A stretch of 64,000 bases of DNA from an uncultured Odoribacter sp. (GTDB taxonomy: Bacteria; Bacteroidota; Bacteroidia; Bacteroidales; Marinifilaceae), in NCBI GenBank assembly GCA_900541415.1, contig UQJP01000002.1:1-64000 (forward strand), read 5' to 3'. Of this stretch, positions 49,696 to 58,880 are shown piece by piece (position 1 is the first letter of the stretch; the number at the start of each line of letters is the position of its first letter). Made by a program: the position numbers and the translations under genes. The notes beneath the pieces were generated by a model, which made no database searches, was not told the origin of the DNA, and worked only from the letters and a program-made list of their open reading frames with translations.

Positions 49696-51141
49696 ATGGC
49701 TAAAGAACAAGATAATATATTAGAAGAAGTAACCGGGGGGGAATATAAATACGGATTTGTTACCGATGTCGAGACGGAAACGATCGAAAAGGGCTTGAAT
49801 GAAGAGGTTATCCGGATCATTTCCGCTAAAAAAGAAGAGCCTGAATGGTTGTTGGAGTTCCGGCTGAAGGCTTACCGTCACTGGCTGACGATGAAAATGC
49901 CGAAATGGGCGCAGTTGGATATACCGGAGATTAATTATCAGGATATTGTTTATTATGCCGCCCCGAAACAGAAAGAGGCGAAGAATTGGGACGATGTGGA
50001 TCCGGAATTGAAGGCGACATTCGATAAGCTGGGCATTCCTTTGAATGAACAGCTGGCGTTGTCGGGGGTAGCGGTGGATGCCGTGATGGATAGTGTTTCG
50101 GTGAAGACTACGTTTAAAGAAACGTTAGCGGAGCGGGGGGTGATCTTCTGTTCTTTTTCGGAAGCGGTGAAAAATCATCCCGATTTGATAAAAAAATACC
50201 TGGGAACGGTTGTTCCTTATAACGATAATTATTTTGCCGCACTTAATTCCGCCGTTTTCAGTGACGGATCGTTCGTGTATATCCCGAAAGGAGTGCGTTG
50301 CCCGATGGAGTTGTCCACTTATTTCCGTATCAATGCGCAAAATACAGGACAGTTCGAACGTACCCTGATCGTTGCAGAAGATGAATCGTATGTGAGCTAT
50401 CTGGAAGGATGTACCGCTCCGCAGCGGGATGAAAACCAGTTGCATGCGGCGATTGTGGAAATTATCGTGGAAAAAAATGCAGAGGTGAAATACAGCACGG
50501 TGCAGAACTGGTATCCGGGCGACAAGGAGGGGAAAGGCGGTATCTATAATTTTGTGACCAAACGGGGAATATGCCGGGGCGAAAATGCGAAGCTGATTTG
50601 GGCACAGGTGGAAACCGGTTCGGCTATCACGTGGAAATATCCGAGTACGATCCTGAAAGGGGACGGCTCTGTGAGTGAATTTTATTCGGTGGCCGTGACC
50701 AATAATTACCAGCAGGCGGATACCGGCACAAAGATGATCCACATTGGGAATAACACCCGTAGCCGTATTGTATCGAAGGGAATTTCTGCCGGATATAGCA
50801 GTAATTCTTACCGGGGAAAAGTGAAGGTGGTCAAGAGTTGCCAGAATGCCCGTAATTATTCACAGTGCGATTCTTTGTTGCTGGGCGATAAATGCGGGGC
50901 ACATACTTTCCCTTATCTGGAGATTGAAAATTCGACGGCGCAGGTGGAACACGAGGCAACGACTTCGAAGATCGGGGAAGATCAGATTTTCTATTGCAAT
51001 CAGCGGGGAATTTCTACGGAGGATGCTGTGGGATTGATTATCAAAGGTTATGCCGGGGATGTGATCAATAAGATGCCGATGGAATTTGCCGTAGAGGCTC
51101 AAAAACTGCTGCAAATCAGTTTGGAAGGCAGTGTCGGATAA
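49696..51141 (+). CDS. sufB: Fe-S cluster assembly protein SufB
   Basis: A 481-residue scaffold subunit of the SufBCD complex, on which [Fe-S] clusters are built. The conserved core is unmistakable: PEWLLEFRLKAYRHW near residues 53-67, SYLEGCTAPQRDENQLHAA near 235-253, the long beta-helix region, and the C-terminal EHEATTSKIGEDQIFYCNQRGI near 420-441. Start of the sufB-sufC-sufD operon with its own promoter. Confidence 0.97.
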   Translation: MAKEQDNILEEVTGGEYKYGFVTDVETETIEKGLNEEVIRIISAKKEEPEWLLEFRLKAYRHWLTMKMPKWAQLDIPEINYQDIVYYAAPKQKEAKNWDDVDPELKATFDKLGIPLNEQLALSGVAVDAVMDSVSVKTTFKETLAERGVIFCSFSEAVKNHPDLIKKYLGTVVPYNDNYFAALNSAVFSDGSFVYIPKGVRCPMELSTYFRINAQNTGQFERTLIVAEDESYVSYLEGCTAPQRDENQLHAAIVEIIVEKNAEVKYSTVQNWYPGDKEGKGGIYNFVTKRGICRGENAKLIWAQVETGSAITWKYPSTILKGDGSVSEFYSVAVTNNYQQADTGTKMIHIGNNTRSRIVSKGISAGYSSNSYRGKVKVVKSCQNARNYSQCDSLLLGDKCGAHTFPYLEIENSTAQVEHEATTSKIGEDQIFYCNQRGISTEDAVGLIIKGYAGDVINKMPMEFAVEAQKLLQISLEGSVG

Positions 51142-51250
51142 ATTGAGGGGCTGAAAGGACGACATAAATTAGGTTATATATTTGGAGAAATGGGGAAAAG
51201 GAGATGAGGAAACCTGTGATTCCATTTTACAAATTTTCAATAGAACGATT

Positions 51251-52006
51251 ATGCTAAAAATCAAGAATTTACATGCCGTTGTAGACGGGAAAGAAATATT
51301 AAAGGGGATAAACCTCGAAGTGAAAGCCGGAGAAGTCCATGCGATCATGGGGCCGAATGGAGCCGGAAAGAGTACTTTGTCGGCTGTTTTGACCGGGAGG
51401 GATAAGTTTGAAGTGACAGAGGGCGAAGTGGAGTTCAACGGTAAAAATTTGTTGGAGCTTCCGGCTGAAGACCGTGCCCGGGAAGGTATTTTCCTGAGTT
51501 TTCAATATCCGGTGGAAATTCCCGGTGTGAGTACCGTGAATTTTTTGAAAACGGCAGTTAATGAAATCCGGAAATATCGCGGACAGCCTCCTTATCCTGC
51601 CGGGGATTTTTTGAAAATGATCCGTCAGAAAATGGAATTGGTGGGGATCGATAGTAAATTGCTCAACCGTTCTTTGAACGAGGGTTTTTCGGGAGGAGAG
51701 AAGAAGAGAAACGAGATTTTCCAAATGGCTGTGTTGGAGCCGAAACTGGCAATCCTTGACGAAACGGATTCCGGTTTGGATATAGATGCCTTACGGACTG
51801 TGGCTAATGGGGTGAATAAGTTGAAAACACCGGAAAATGCGACGATTGTGATTACTCACTATCAGCGTTTGCTGGATTATATAGTCCCGGATGTGGTGCA
51901 CGTGTTGTATGACGGGCGGATCGTGAAAACTGCCGGCAAAGAGTTGGTAGCGGAATTGGAAAAACACGGTTACGACTGGATTAAAGAAGAGGTGAAGGGA
52001 TTGTAA
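51251..52006 (+). CDS. sufC: Fe-S cluster assembly ATPase SufC
   Basis: A 251-residue ABC-type ATPase driving the SufBCD scaffold. Walker A is GPNGAGKST near residues 34-42, the signature is FSGGEKKR near 143-150, and Walker B LAILDETDSGLD, with the D-E-T-D variant typical of SufC, near 165. The start at 51251 (MLKIKNL) is preferred to 51182 because SufC begins with the first strand of the nucleotide-binding domain. It lies between sufB and sufD. Confidence 0.97.
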   Translation: MLKIKNLHAVVDGKEILKGINLEVKAGEVHAIMGPNGAGKSTLSAVLTGRDKFEVTEGEVEFNGKNLLELPAEDRAREGIFLSFQYPVEIPGVSTVNFLKTAVNEIRKYRGQPPYPAGDFLKMIRQKMELVGIDSKLLNRSLNEGFSGGEKKRNEIFQMAVLEPKLAILDETDSGLDIDALRTVANGVNKLKTPENATIVITHYQRLLDYIVPDVVHVLYDGRIVKTAGKELVAELEKHGYDWIKEEVKGL

Positions 52007-52069
52007 GAAAGTTGATGATTTACGATTTATGCTCTGTGGGGAATAAGTCCGGAATCAAAAATTGAATAT

Positions 52070-53443
52070 ATGAGTGAACTTGAAAAAATAAATAACGACT
52101 TCGTTTCCTTGTTCAAAGAAGGGCGTTCTTTGCTGGAACAGGGATGTAGCAGCGTGATGAACGGATACAGGAAAGAGGCGTTTGAGGAATTTGTAAGATT
52201 GGGAGGGATACCTCAGAAGACCGAGGATTATATTTATGCCAATTTATTGCCTGTATTCGACCGTGATTACCGGGTTGTTCTGAAATACATCCGGCAGGAT
52301 GTGGATCTGAATGAGGCTTTCCGCTGTGCAGTTACCGATTTGGTGACCTATCCCGTGCTGACCACGAACGGTTGGTGGTTCGAAGGAAATATCCGGGAAG
52401 ATTTGCCGGAGGAAATCGTGGTGTGCGGGTTGCAGGAAGCCAGTATAAAATATCCCGACCTGTTCCACAAACATTATAATAAATATGCCCCTGCTGCCCG
52501 GAAGGATGGGTTAGTGGCGTTGAATACGGCTTTCGCCCAGGATGGGGTGTTTGTTTATATTCCAGACGATGTGGTATTGGAAAGGCCTTTGCAAATTATC
52601 AATCTGTTACGGGCAAAAGCGGATTTAATGGGCTTTCAACGTAATCTGATTATTTTAGGAAAAAACGCCAGGGCTACGGTGTTGGTGTGCGACCATACTT
52701 TGTCGGATAACCATTTCCTGATGAATAATGCAACGGAGGTTTATCTGGGTGATCATGCTCATTTGGATTATTATCAGGTGCAAAACCAGCATTTAGGCGC
52801 TTCACAAATCAATTCTTTGTTCGTTTCAGAACATCGTAATTCCATATTTGAAAGTAATATGGTGACCTTGTACGGGGGATTGATCCGTAATAATATGTAT
52901 GTGGCCCTGAATGAGGAGGGAGGAGAGAGCCATTTGTATGGTTTATATATTTTGGATAAAAAGCAGGTGGTGGATAATTTTTCATATATCGACCATATAG
53001 CTCCGCATTGTAATAGCAACGAACATTTTAAGGGAGTGCTGGACGATGCCGCTTTGGCTAATTTCACGGGTTGTATCCGTGTGCGTCCGGACGCACAGAA
53101 AACAGAAGCTTATCAGGCCAATAATAATTTATTGCTATCGGATGCCGCCCGTATTAATGCCAAACCGCAGTTGGTGATCGATGCCGATGATGTGAAATGT
53201 AGCCACGGGGCTACCGTGGGGCAGATCGACGAAGAGGCTATGTTTTACCTTCGTTCCCGGGGCATCAGTCTGGCAGAGGCTAAGATGATGATGATGTTCG
53301 GCTTTGCCCACGATATTATCCGCCGGGTAAATTTAGAGCCTTTACGGGTGAAAATCGATGACCTGGTCGAGAAGCGTTTGCGGGGTGAACTTTCTAAATG
53401 TTATAATTGCCATTTGTGCAATACGGCAAAGACAGAGAATTAA
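52070..53443 (+). CDS. sufD: Fe-S cluster assembly protein SufD
   Basis: A 457-residue partner of SufB in the SufBC2D complex. The C-terminal half has the beta-helix and the conserved CSHGATVGQIDEEAMFYLRSRGIS (split here: C-S-H-G-A-T-V-G near residue 382, then the R-S-R-G segment), where the histidine helps hold the cluster during assembly. The final helix ends NCHLCNTAK, a short cysteine-containing tail. A strong terminator follows, ending this half of the suf set. Confidence 0.95.
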   Translation: MSELEKINNDFVSLFKEGRSLLEQGCSSVMNGYRKEAFEEFVRLGGIPQKTEDYIYANLLPVFDRDYRVVLKYIRQDVDLNEAFRCAVTDLVTYPVLTTNGWWFEGNIREDLPEEIVVCGLQEASIKYPDLFHKHYNKYAPAARKDGLVALNTAFAQDGVFVYIPDDVVLERPLQIINLLRAKADLMGFQRNLIILGKNARATVLVCDHTLSDNHFLMNNATEVYLGDHAHLDYYQVQNQHLGASQINSLFVSEHRNSIFESNMVTLYGGLIRNNMYVALNEEGGESHLYGLYILDKKQVVDNFSYIDHIAPHCNSNEHFKGVLDDAALANFTGCIRVRPDAQKTEAYQANNNLLLSDAARINAKPQLVIDADDVKCSHGATVGQIDEEAMFYLRSRGISLAEAKMMMMFGFAHDIIRRVNLEPLRVKIDDLVEKRLRGELSKCYNCHLCNTAKTEN

Positions 53444-53461
53444 AAAGTAAGTTTATATTTT

Positions 53462-53501
53462 AAAAGGTGGCATCCCGGGAAAACGGGATGCCACCTTTTT
53501 T
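53462..53501 (+). terminator. Terminator after sufD
   Basis: Sixteen-bp stem AAAAGGTGGCATCCCG (53462-53477) with CGGGATGCCACCTTTT (53484-53499), six-base loop, then T residues. Confidence 0.93.
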
Positions 53502-53634
53502 ATGGAATGACCGATCTGTTGGTTTTTTAGGGAAATATGTTTTGTGTGATAGAATTTGTATGGTTTTACAAAGTCATGGGGTATTGTGAATGCATGGTTC
53601 GTGTCCGAAGCCGTGACCGGGAAATACGGGTGTT

Positions 53635-54162
53635 TTATGGGTTTAGGATCAGATTGTCGTAGAGCTTTTTTATGTCTTGATTTTGTGTCGGATTGCCGAT
53701 GGCAAGCACTTTGTTGTTGGAATCAATCAAAAAGCATCTGAACTTTTCGTCCTGAGGAAATGCGTTTACTTTGTCCATTTTTCCGTCAATATCATAAAAT
53801 ATCGGATAGGTAAACTGATTTTCTCGGCATATAATTTCCATTTTTCTGGGATTAAGGACGTGGGCCACAAGAATGAACGAAACGCTATCCTGATAGGGAC
53901 GGTAGGATTCGATGAGTTTTGTCCACGAATGTAAGCCGAGTTTACATGGAGAACAGCCAGTGGAATCGACATGTAACAATATTTTGTATTTTCTATTTAA
54001 TAGTTCATAAGCATTGGTGTCTTTTCCGTAAACTTTTGTCTGTAAGGATGGTGGAAAAATAATCGTCTTGTTACTCCACTCCTTTATGGTCCGGTTTATT
54101 TCTTGTTTCCGGGAATTACACGAAAGACATAAGATCATGAGAAATAGGAAAAGTATTTTCAT
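53635..54162 (-). CDS. Thioredoxin-fold lipoprotein of the NVEALA cassette
   Basis: A 175-residue lipoprotein with lipobox LCLSC (C15). The thioredoxin-like fold begins after a long N-terminal segment (LLHVDSTG near residues 62-69) and has a C-S-P-C active site near 70-73 in place of CGPC; a later FTYPIFYD contains the cis-proline region. It probably acts on disulfides in the periplasm. It is the last gene of a four-gene minus-strand unit headed by a cysteine-rich NVEALA peptide, so folding of that peptide is a possible but unproven task. Confidence 0.78.
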   Translation of the reverse strand: MKILFLFLMILCLSCNSRKQEINRTIKEWSNKTIIFPPSLQTKVYGKDTNAYELLNRKYKILLHVDSTGCSPCKLGLHSWTKLIESYRPYQDSVSFILVAHVLNPRKMEIICRENQFTYPIFYDIDGKMDKVNAFPQDEKFRCFLIDSNNKVLAIGNPTQNQDIKKLYDNLILNP

Positions 54163-54197
54163 ATCTGCAATTTTATAGATGAATGTGTTTATGTAGA

Positions 54198-55646
54198 TTA
54201 TGGGGTTAAAGGATCTTGATAGAAATAGTTTAAAAGATTCTTTTTGGCAAGTTTCATTTTACGAAGGAATTCTGAATCCCAGTGTGTGATTTGAAATTCT
54301 GTGCAATAAAGTTTATCGCTATTTTTTTGGTATTGTTGTTCTATTTCGCAATATCGGCTTAAAGAAGCCTGAGCTTCCGGAGTTGCAAAAGGATTAGGGT
54401 ATTTTTCTATAAATAACGATGTGTAAGTTCCTGCGGAATTACTCGCATAATCCGATTGCACGGCAATTTCGGTATTTTGATATTGTTTCGGAATCGGCTG
54501 ATAGTTTTCTATTTTCCAGCTTTCTTTTTCAACCAATTGATTTTTGGATGCAAATGGGCGTGACGGAGTTTCAATGGAATAAACGTCAGCCTGATAATCC
54601 GCTTTATATTTCCATTGTGTTTCGCACGTCGCTTGATCGATATAGGCGTGTTGTTCCTGGTCGTAAGCGAATTGCGCTTTGACTTTAGTTATATAGGGGA
54701 CTTTTTCTGGGGGATTGGAGCTTAATGTATAGAGGTAATAGTCAAAGTATTCCAATGTAATGTTTCGCAGTTGTTGATTTTTTCGGTCGATTTGTAATAT
54801 CCCTCTGGAAAAACCTTTTACTTTTTTGGGAAAACATTCGGGTTTGGTCGAAAAATGTATGGTATAGTAAGAACTGTCTATATCTGTGAGTTTAAATTCA
54901 AAATATTCAGGAGTGACGAACAAGGGTGCGTATAAATAAATCGTTCGCATGATATTGAATATCTTTCTGGAAGTGGCATCGAATCGTATTTCTTCCCGTT
55001 TTTTGTTGCCCGAAATTGAAATATATTTTAACGTGTCGCTACCTGAACAGTTTAAATCGTAACTTCTTGCGGTGTAGACCGGGATAAAATTTAAACGATA
55101 TTCCAGATCAAATTTGTCCTTTTGAGGACAGTTGCCGCTTGTCAAAAATAAACCGTATTCGTGGAATAGCTGTACGGTTTTTCCATTGCATTCCACTGCT
55201 TTGGAATATATCCCGTTTCCATAATATCTGCATGTGCTTTCTTTGGCTTTATATTTTTGCTGTAATTGTTTATGGGTTTGTGCCAGAAGTTGTTTGACGG
55301 GAGTGACGGATACAACGCTTTCCGGGAGCTGGATACTGTTTTCTTCTAAAATGATGGTTGTCCGTGTTTTAATTTCTTTTATGATTAAAGTATCTGAATG
55401 GAATCCCATACATTGAAATATGAGTTTCTCTTCCGGTAAGAAGTCAGACATTTCGATCTCTATATTTCCATTACCGTTGGTGCTGCCGATAAGCCGTTGC
55501 TGTGGGTGTTGCACTATATATACGCCAACGACCGGATTATTTTTTGTGTCTATAACCTGAATAGAATAGGATTCAGGATTTTCTCCTTTTGAAAAAAACG
55601 GAAAAAATAGATAGGTAAGAAATGCTATACTCCAGAGATATTTCAT
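54198..55646 (-). CDS. CarboxypepD_reg-like secreted protein of the NVEALA cassette
   Basis: A 482-residue protein with a signal peptide (about 1-21). The N-terminal domain (about 27-105) is a CarboxypepD regulatory-like sandwich with SIQVIDTKNNPVVGVYIV, N-GNIEI and the L-FQCMGF turn followed by EE-SIQLPESVV. The rest is beta-rich with many tyrosines and cysteines and is not recognised. It lies 2 bases from the beta-propeller gene upstream and 35 before the thioredoxin gene. Role unknown. Confidence 0.72.
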   Translation of the reverse strand: MKYLWSIAFLTYLFFPFFSKGENPESYSIQVIDTKNNPVVGVYIVQHPQQRLIGSTNGNGNIEIEMSDFLPEEKLIFQCMGFHSDTLIIKEIKTRTTIILEENSIQLPESVVSVTPVKQLLAQTHKQLQQKYKAKESTCRYYGNGIYSKAVECNGKTVQLFHEYGLFLTSGNCPQKDKFDLEYRLNFIPVYTARSYDLNCSGSDTLKYISISGNKKREEIRFDATSRKIFNIMRTIYLYAPLFVTPEYFEFKLTDIDSSYYTIHFSTKPECFPKKVKGFSRGILQIDRKNQQLRNITLEYFDYYLYTLSSNPPEKVPYITKVKAQFAYDQEQHAYIDQATCETQWKYKADYQADVYSIETPSRPFASKNQLVEKESWKIENYQPIPKQYQNTEIAVQSDYASNSAGTYTSLFIEKYPNPFATPEAQASLSRYCEIEQQYQKNSDKLYCTEFQITHWDSEFLRKMKLAKKNLLNYFYQDPLTP

Positions 55647-55648
55647 TT

Positions 55649-56818
55649 TTATAAGTTTAATTTGAACCTATAAATTTTCATACGGTCATCGTTGTAGTCC
55701 GGTTTTCCGGTTGCATAATAATAGGGGGCAGAATATCCGAAAACTTTAAAATTGTCGGGTACGGTTATTTCTGCGATCAGCCGGGTATTCCGATAAATTT
55801 GTATTCCATGTTTTTGCAGGGGAGTTCCTGTGGAAAATCCTTTGAACAGGATTTGTTTTTCAGGGATATAAGTCAGATAATTATAATAGCCGAATGTTTT
55901 CCGGTCTGATGCAAAGTTTTCATCGGCTTCTTTCAAATCACGGGTTTCCGTATATTTCGTGTTTAGCCCTTGGGCAGCAAGGCCGAACGATACGTTAGGA
56001 ATAGTGTCGTTGATGCCCATTCTATAAATTAATGTATCCGCTTCGAAAGAATAAAACAATGTGTCTTTAAAGGTATCGAAGAATACATATTTAAAGTTAG
56101 GCAGGTATCTGTAGTGACTATATACGGGCGAACGATTACAGAGCATTTTGATAATGTTTCCGTTTTCTATATCCATAATCGCGATGGTGTATGAATTTTC
56201 ATAGAAATGACGGGCATTTTCGCCTCCATAGCTATTATAACGTTCGTGTTCGGTTACGATGGGAAATATTAAGTTTTTATCGCCGAAAGGGCGCAAATTA
56301 TTTTTTGTGTATTCCACTTCATAGATAGCCCGTTCGTTGGGATCGGGATTGTCGAGCAGGGCTTTATATGATTTTTGTGTTTGCCAGTTGATACGGTATT
56401 GGTTTTCTTTGTTCCATTGCCTGTCGAAAAGGTAAACATTCCATTGCTGATCTATAATGGCATAGCCTTCCGGCAGAGGAGTCATCGTATGCAGTCCGAA
56501 AATTTCTCCGGGACCTTTTCCCCTTTTAAGGCGGGAGGAGAGAAAACGTCCGGCAGTGTCATACATAAATATGCTGGCTAACTGCTGATCTCCAAAATAG
56601 ATGGTATCTTTTTGGATAAAAAAATCTCCTTCCATCGATGTTAAATTGTCCCCTCCCATATAGATAGAAAAACTATCTAATGTGATTTCAGAGAAAACAC
56701 CGTTTGCTCTGCCGGATTGATTCGGAATGTTTCGATAGTCGATTTTATTCCGGCTATCAGGGACGGGGTGGCAGCTGTAAAGCATTGCCAGGAACAATAA
56801 AAATACTATTTTCTGCAT
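55649..56818 (-). CDS. 6-bladed beta-propeller lipoprotein of the NVEALA cassette
   Basis: A lipoprotein of about 389 residues. The ATG at 56818 is preferred: it opens a short signal ending LYSC, while the upstream ATG (56842) adds eight residues ahead of the signal. The propeller is marked by the G-F-S-S-RLKRGKGPGEI motif (about residues 98-112), typical of the Bacteroidota 6-bladed beta-propeller family. Such proteins commonly accompany NVEALA peptides; their ligand is unknown. Confidence 0.8.
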   Translation of the reverse strand: MQKIVFLLFLAMLYSCHPVPDSRNKIDYRNIPNQSGRANGVFSEITLDSFSIYMGGDNLTSMEGDFFIQKDTIYFGDQQLASIFMYDTAGRFLSSRLKRGKGPGEIFGLHTMTPLPEGYAIIDQQWNVYLFDRQWNKENQYRINWQTQKSYKALLDNPDPNERAIYEVEYTKNNLRPFGDKNLIFPIVTEHERYNSYGGENARHFYENSYTIAIMDIENGNIIKMLCNRSPVYSHYRYLPNFKYVFFDTFKDTLFYSFEADTLIYRMGINDTIPNVSFGLAAQGLNTKYTETRDLKEADENFASDRKTFGYYNYLTYIPEKQILFKGFSTGTPLQKHGIQIYRNTRLIAEITVPDNFKVFGYSAPYYYATGKPDYNDDRMKIYRFKLNL

Positions 56819-56892
56819 AGGTGGAATATCTTGTTTATTCAAACTGTATTGGATTCCTATTCAATACAGTTTGAAGTTGTGATGTTTTTAGT

Positions 56893-57189
56893 TTAATCCC
56901 GGCATTGGCTATCGTTGCTGCGACAGTCGAGAGAGGCGCCTATGTCGGATTTCCCACAGGAAGGACGTAGAGATATTGCATTTCCTGAATAACAGCTTTT
57001 GCCTCCATTGTCGTCATTTTTGCATCGGCAATATTTGTAATTCGATTCCCATTCATTAGTCTGTTCGTTGTTGGCTAATGCTTCTGCATTTTTCAAAAAA
57101 ACTCCTGTTGTAGAGTCAGGACGACTTAAATTTATCCCAACCACTGTCATTGCCAGTAAAGCAATTGAAATTAAAACTTTCTTTTTCAT
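56893..57189 (-). CDS. NVEALA-family cysteine-rich secreted peptide
   Basis: A 98-residue precursor. A hydrophobic signal (about 1-19) is followed by N34-A-E-A-L-A39, matching the NVEALA family motif, then a hydrophilic region with six cysteines (C54, C56, C66, C78, C89, C96), enough for three disulfides. The family is restricted to Bacteroidota and has no established function. The motif sits where a propeptide cleavage site might be, but that is inference. First gene of the four-gene cassette; its leader holds an 11-bp inverted repeat. Confidence 0.82.
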   Translation of the reverse strand: MKKKVLISIALLAMTVVGINLSRPDSTTGVFLKNAEALANNEQTNEWESNYKYCRCKNDDNGGKSCYSGNAISLRPSCGKSDIGASLDCRSNDSQCRD

Positions 57190-57300
57190 AGATTTAATTT
57201 TTAGTTGTTGATGTTAGATATATTTAGTGGTATTTTATTCACATATTATGCATATCATAATATGTGTTTAATATATAATATATGTCAATAAAATGTTATA

Positions 57301-57308
57301 CAAATATA
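57301..57308 (-). promoter_or_regulatory. Candidate -7 element of the NVEALA cassette
   Basis: Reads TATATTTG on the minus strand. Transcription would start near 57294, so the inverted repeat at 57240-57266 lies in the 5' leader. Confidence 0.45.
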
Positions 57309-57572
57309 TTTTATTTTTCTTAAAAAAATAATTCAAATTAATATTTATGTTTTATGTGTTGTTTTTGTATTGAAAGGGAATACATTCTGTATGCCTTATT
57401 TTTGTAGAGAAAATTTTATATTTTTTCAAGTTGTTTGTGTTTGAATATATTCATATAAGGGTGTTTGTGGGAAATGTTATGGCGTGTTTTTGAAGAATTG
57501 ATGTTGCTTGAAATAATCCAAAGTTATTATGATTGAAAGGAGCGGGGATATTCATATATTGAATATATTTCA

Positions 57573-57580
57573 TATCTTTG
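57573..57580 (+). promoter_or_regulatory. Candidate -7 element of sufS-sufE-sufT-queG
   Basis: TATCTTTG, full consensus, 31 bases before the ATG at 57612; no -33 TTG at normal spacing. A transcript starting near 57586 would exclude codons before 57612. Confidence 0.5.
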
Positions 57581-57611
57581 CGTGATTAGTAAGGGATTAT
57601 TTGCGGAGTTT

Positions 57612-58832
57612 ATGTTTGATATAGATAAAATACGGGAAGACTTTCCGATATTGCAAGAAAAGATATACGGTAAACGGTTGGTTTACCTGGATAGCGGGGC
57701 TACGACGCAACGGCCGTTGCAGGTGGTGGATAAGATGAGGGAATATTATTTGAAGTATAATTCCAATGTTCACCGGGGGGTTCATTATTTAAGCAATAAG
57801 TGTACGGATGCCAATGAGGAGGCGAGGGAACTCGTCCGGGAATTTCTGCATGCAGCTTCCGATAAGGAGGTGGTTTTCACCAGGGGGACGACGGAGAGTA
57901 TAAATTTGGTGGCTCATTCTTTCGGGGAGGCTTTTGTGAAGGAGGGAGACGAGATTGTGGTGACGGAGATGGAGCATCATGCGAATATCGTGCCCTGGCA
58001 GATGTTGTGTGAGCGGAAAGGGGCGAAGTTGAAAGTGATTCCTTTCCGGGATAACGGGGAGTTGGATTTGACGCATTTGGATGAGTTGCTGGCTGGACGG
58101 GTGAAGTTGGTGGGGGTGGCTTATGTGTCGAATGTGCTGGGAACGGTGAATCCTGTGCAGGAGATTATCCGTAAGGCTCATGCTGTGGGGGCTAAAGTAT
58201 TGGTCGACGGGGCGCAGGCCGTGCAGCATTTGAGTGTGGATGTTCAGGCTTTGGATTGTGATTTTTTTGTTTTTTCCGGGCATAAGATATATGGGCCGAC
58301 GGGTGTCGGGGTGTTGTATGGTAAAGAAGAGTTGCTGACACAGATGCCGCCGTGGCAGGGAGGAGGAGAGATGATCAAGGAGGTCAGGTTTGAGAAGACT
58401 ACTTATAATGAGTTGCCTTTTAAGTTTGAGGCCGGAACTCCTGATTTTATAGGGATTATCGGTTTAGGGGAAGCGATCCGTTATGTGAACGGGATTGGTT
58501 TGGAAAATATTGCCGCTTATGAGTATCCGGTGCTGGAGTATGCTTTGGAACAGATGCATGCTGTGCCGGGGATGAGAATTTTCGGAGAGGCCTCCCATAA
58601 GTCGTCGGTGCTTTCTTTCGCTTTGGGTGATGTTCATCATTCCGATGTCGGGATTTTATTGGATAAAATGGGAATCGCCGTGCGGACGGGGCAGTTGTGT
58701 GCCGAGCCGGTGATGCAGCATTATGGGGTGACCGGAATGGTGAGGGCTTCGCTGGCGATGTATAATACGAGGGAGGAGATCGACCTGTTTTGTGCCGGAT
58801 TGAAAAAGGTGGCGATGATGTTCGGGGTTTGA
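57612..58832 (+). CDS. sufS: Cysteine desulfurase SufS
   Basis: A 406-residue PLP enzyme that takes sulfur from cysteine for Fe-S assembly. The start at 57612 (MFDIDKIREDFPIL) is the family start. The PLP lysine is K225 in SGHKIYGP, and the sulfur-carrying cysteine is C363 in RTGQLCAEP. The long loop and the RxGQLC form are of type II (SufS/CsdA). Followed by sufE. The two halves of the suf set, BCD and S-E-T, are separated by the four-gene minus-strand cassette. Confidence 0.97.
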   Translation: MFDIDKIREDFPILQEKIYGKRLVYLDSGATTQRPLQVVDKMREYYLKYNSNVHRGVHYLSNKCTDANEEARELVREFLHAASDKEVVFTRGTTESINLVAHSFGEAFVKEGDEIVVTEMEHHANIVPWQMLCERKGAKLKVIPFRDNGELDLTHLDELLAGRVKLVGVAYVSNVLGTVNPVQEIIRKAHAVGAKVLVDGAQAVQHLSVDVQALDCDFFVFSGHKIYGPTGVGVLYGKEELLTQMPPWQGGGEMIKEVRFEKTTYNELPFKFEAGTPDFIGIIGLGEAIRYVNGIGLENIAAYEYPVLEYALEQMHAVPGMRIFGEASHKSSVLSFALGDVHHSDVGILLDKMGIAVRTGQLCAEPVMQHYGVTGMVRASLAMYNTREEIDLFCAGLKKVAMMFGV

Positions 58833-58880
58833 CCGGAATAGGAATTTGTAAGGCGTTTTTTATTGTATAAGGATAGGAAG

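Larger units (their letters stand above)
57190..57581. other. Very AT-rich divergent intergenic region
   Basis: No gene seen. Contains the inverted repeat CACATATTATG/CATAATATGTG (57240-57250, 57256-57266), a minus-strand -7 element (57301-57308) and a plus-strand -7 element (57573-57580). The remainder is nearly featureless A/T runs. Confidence 0.6.
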
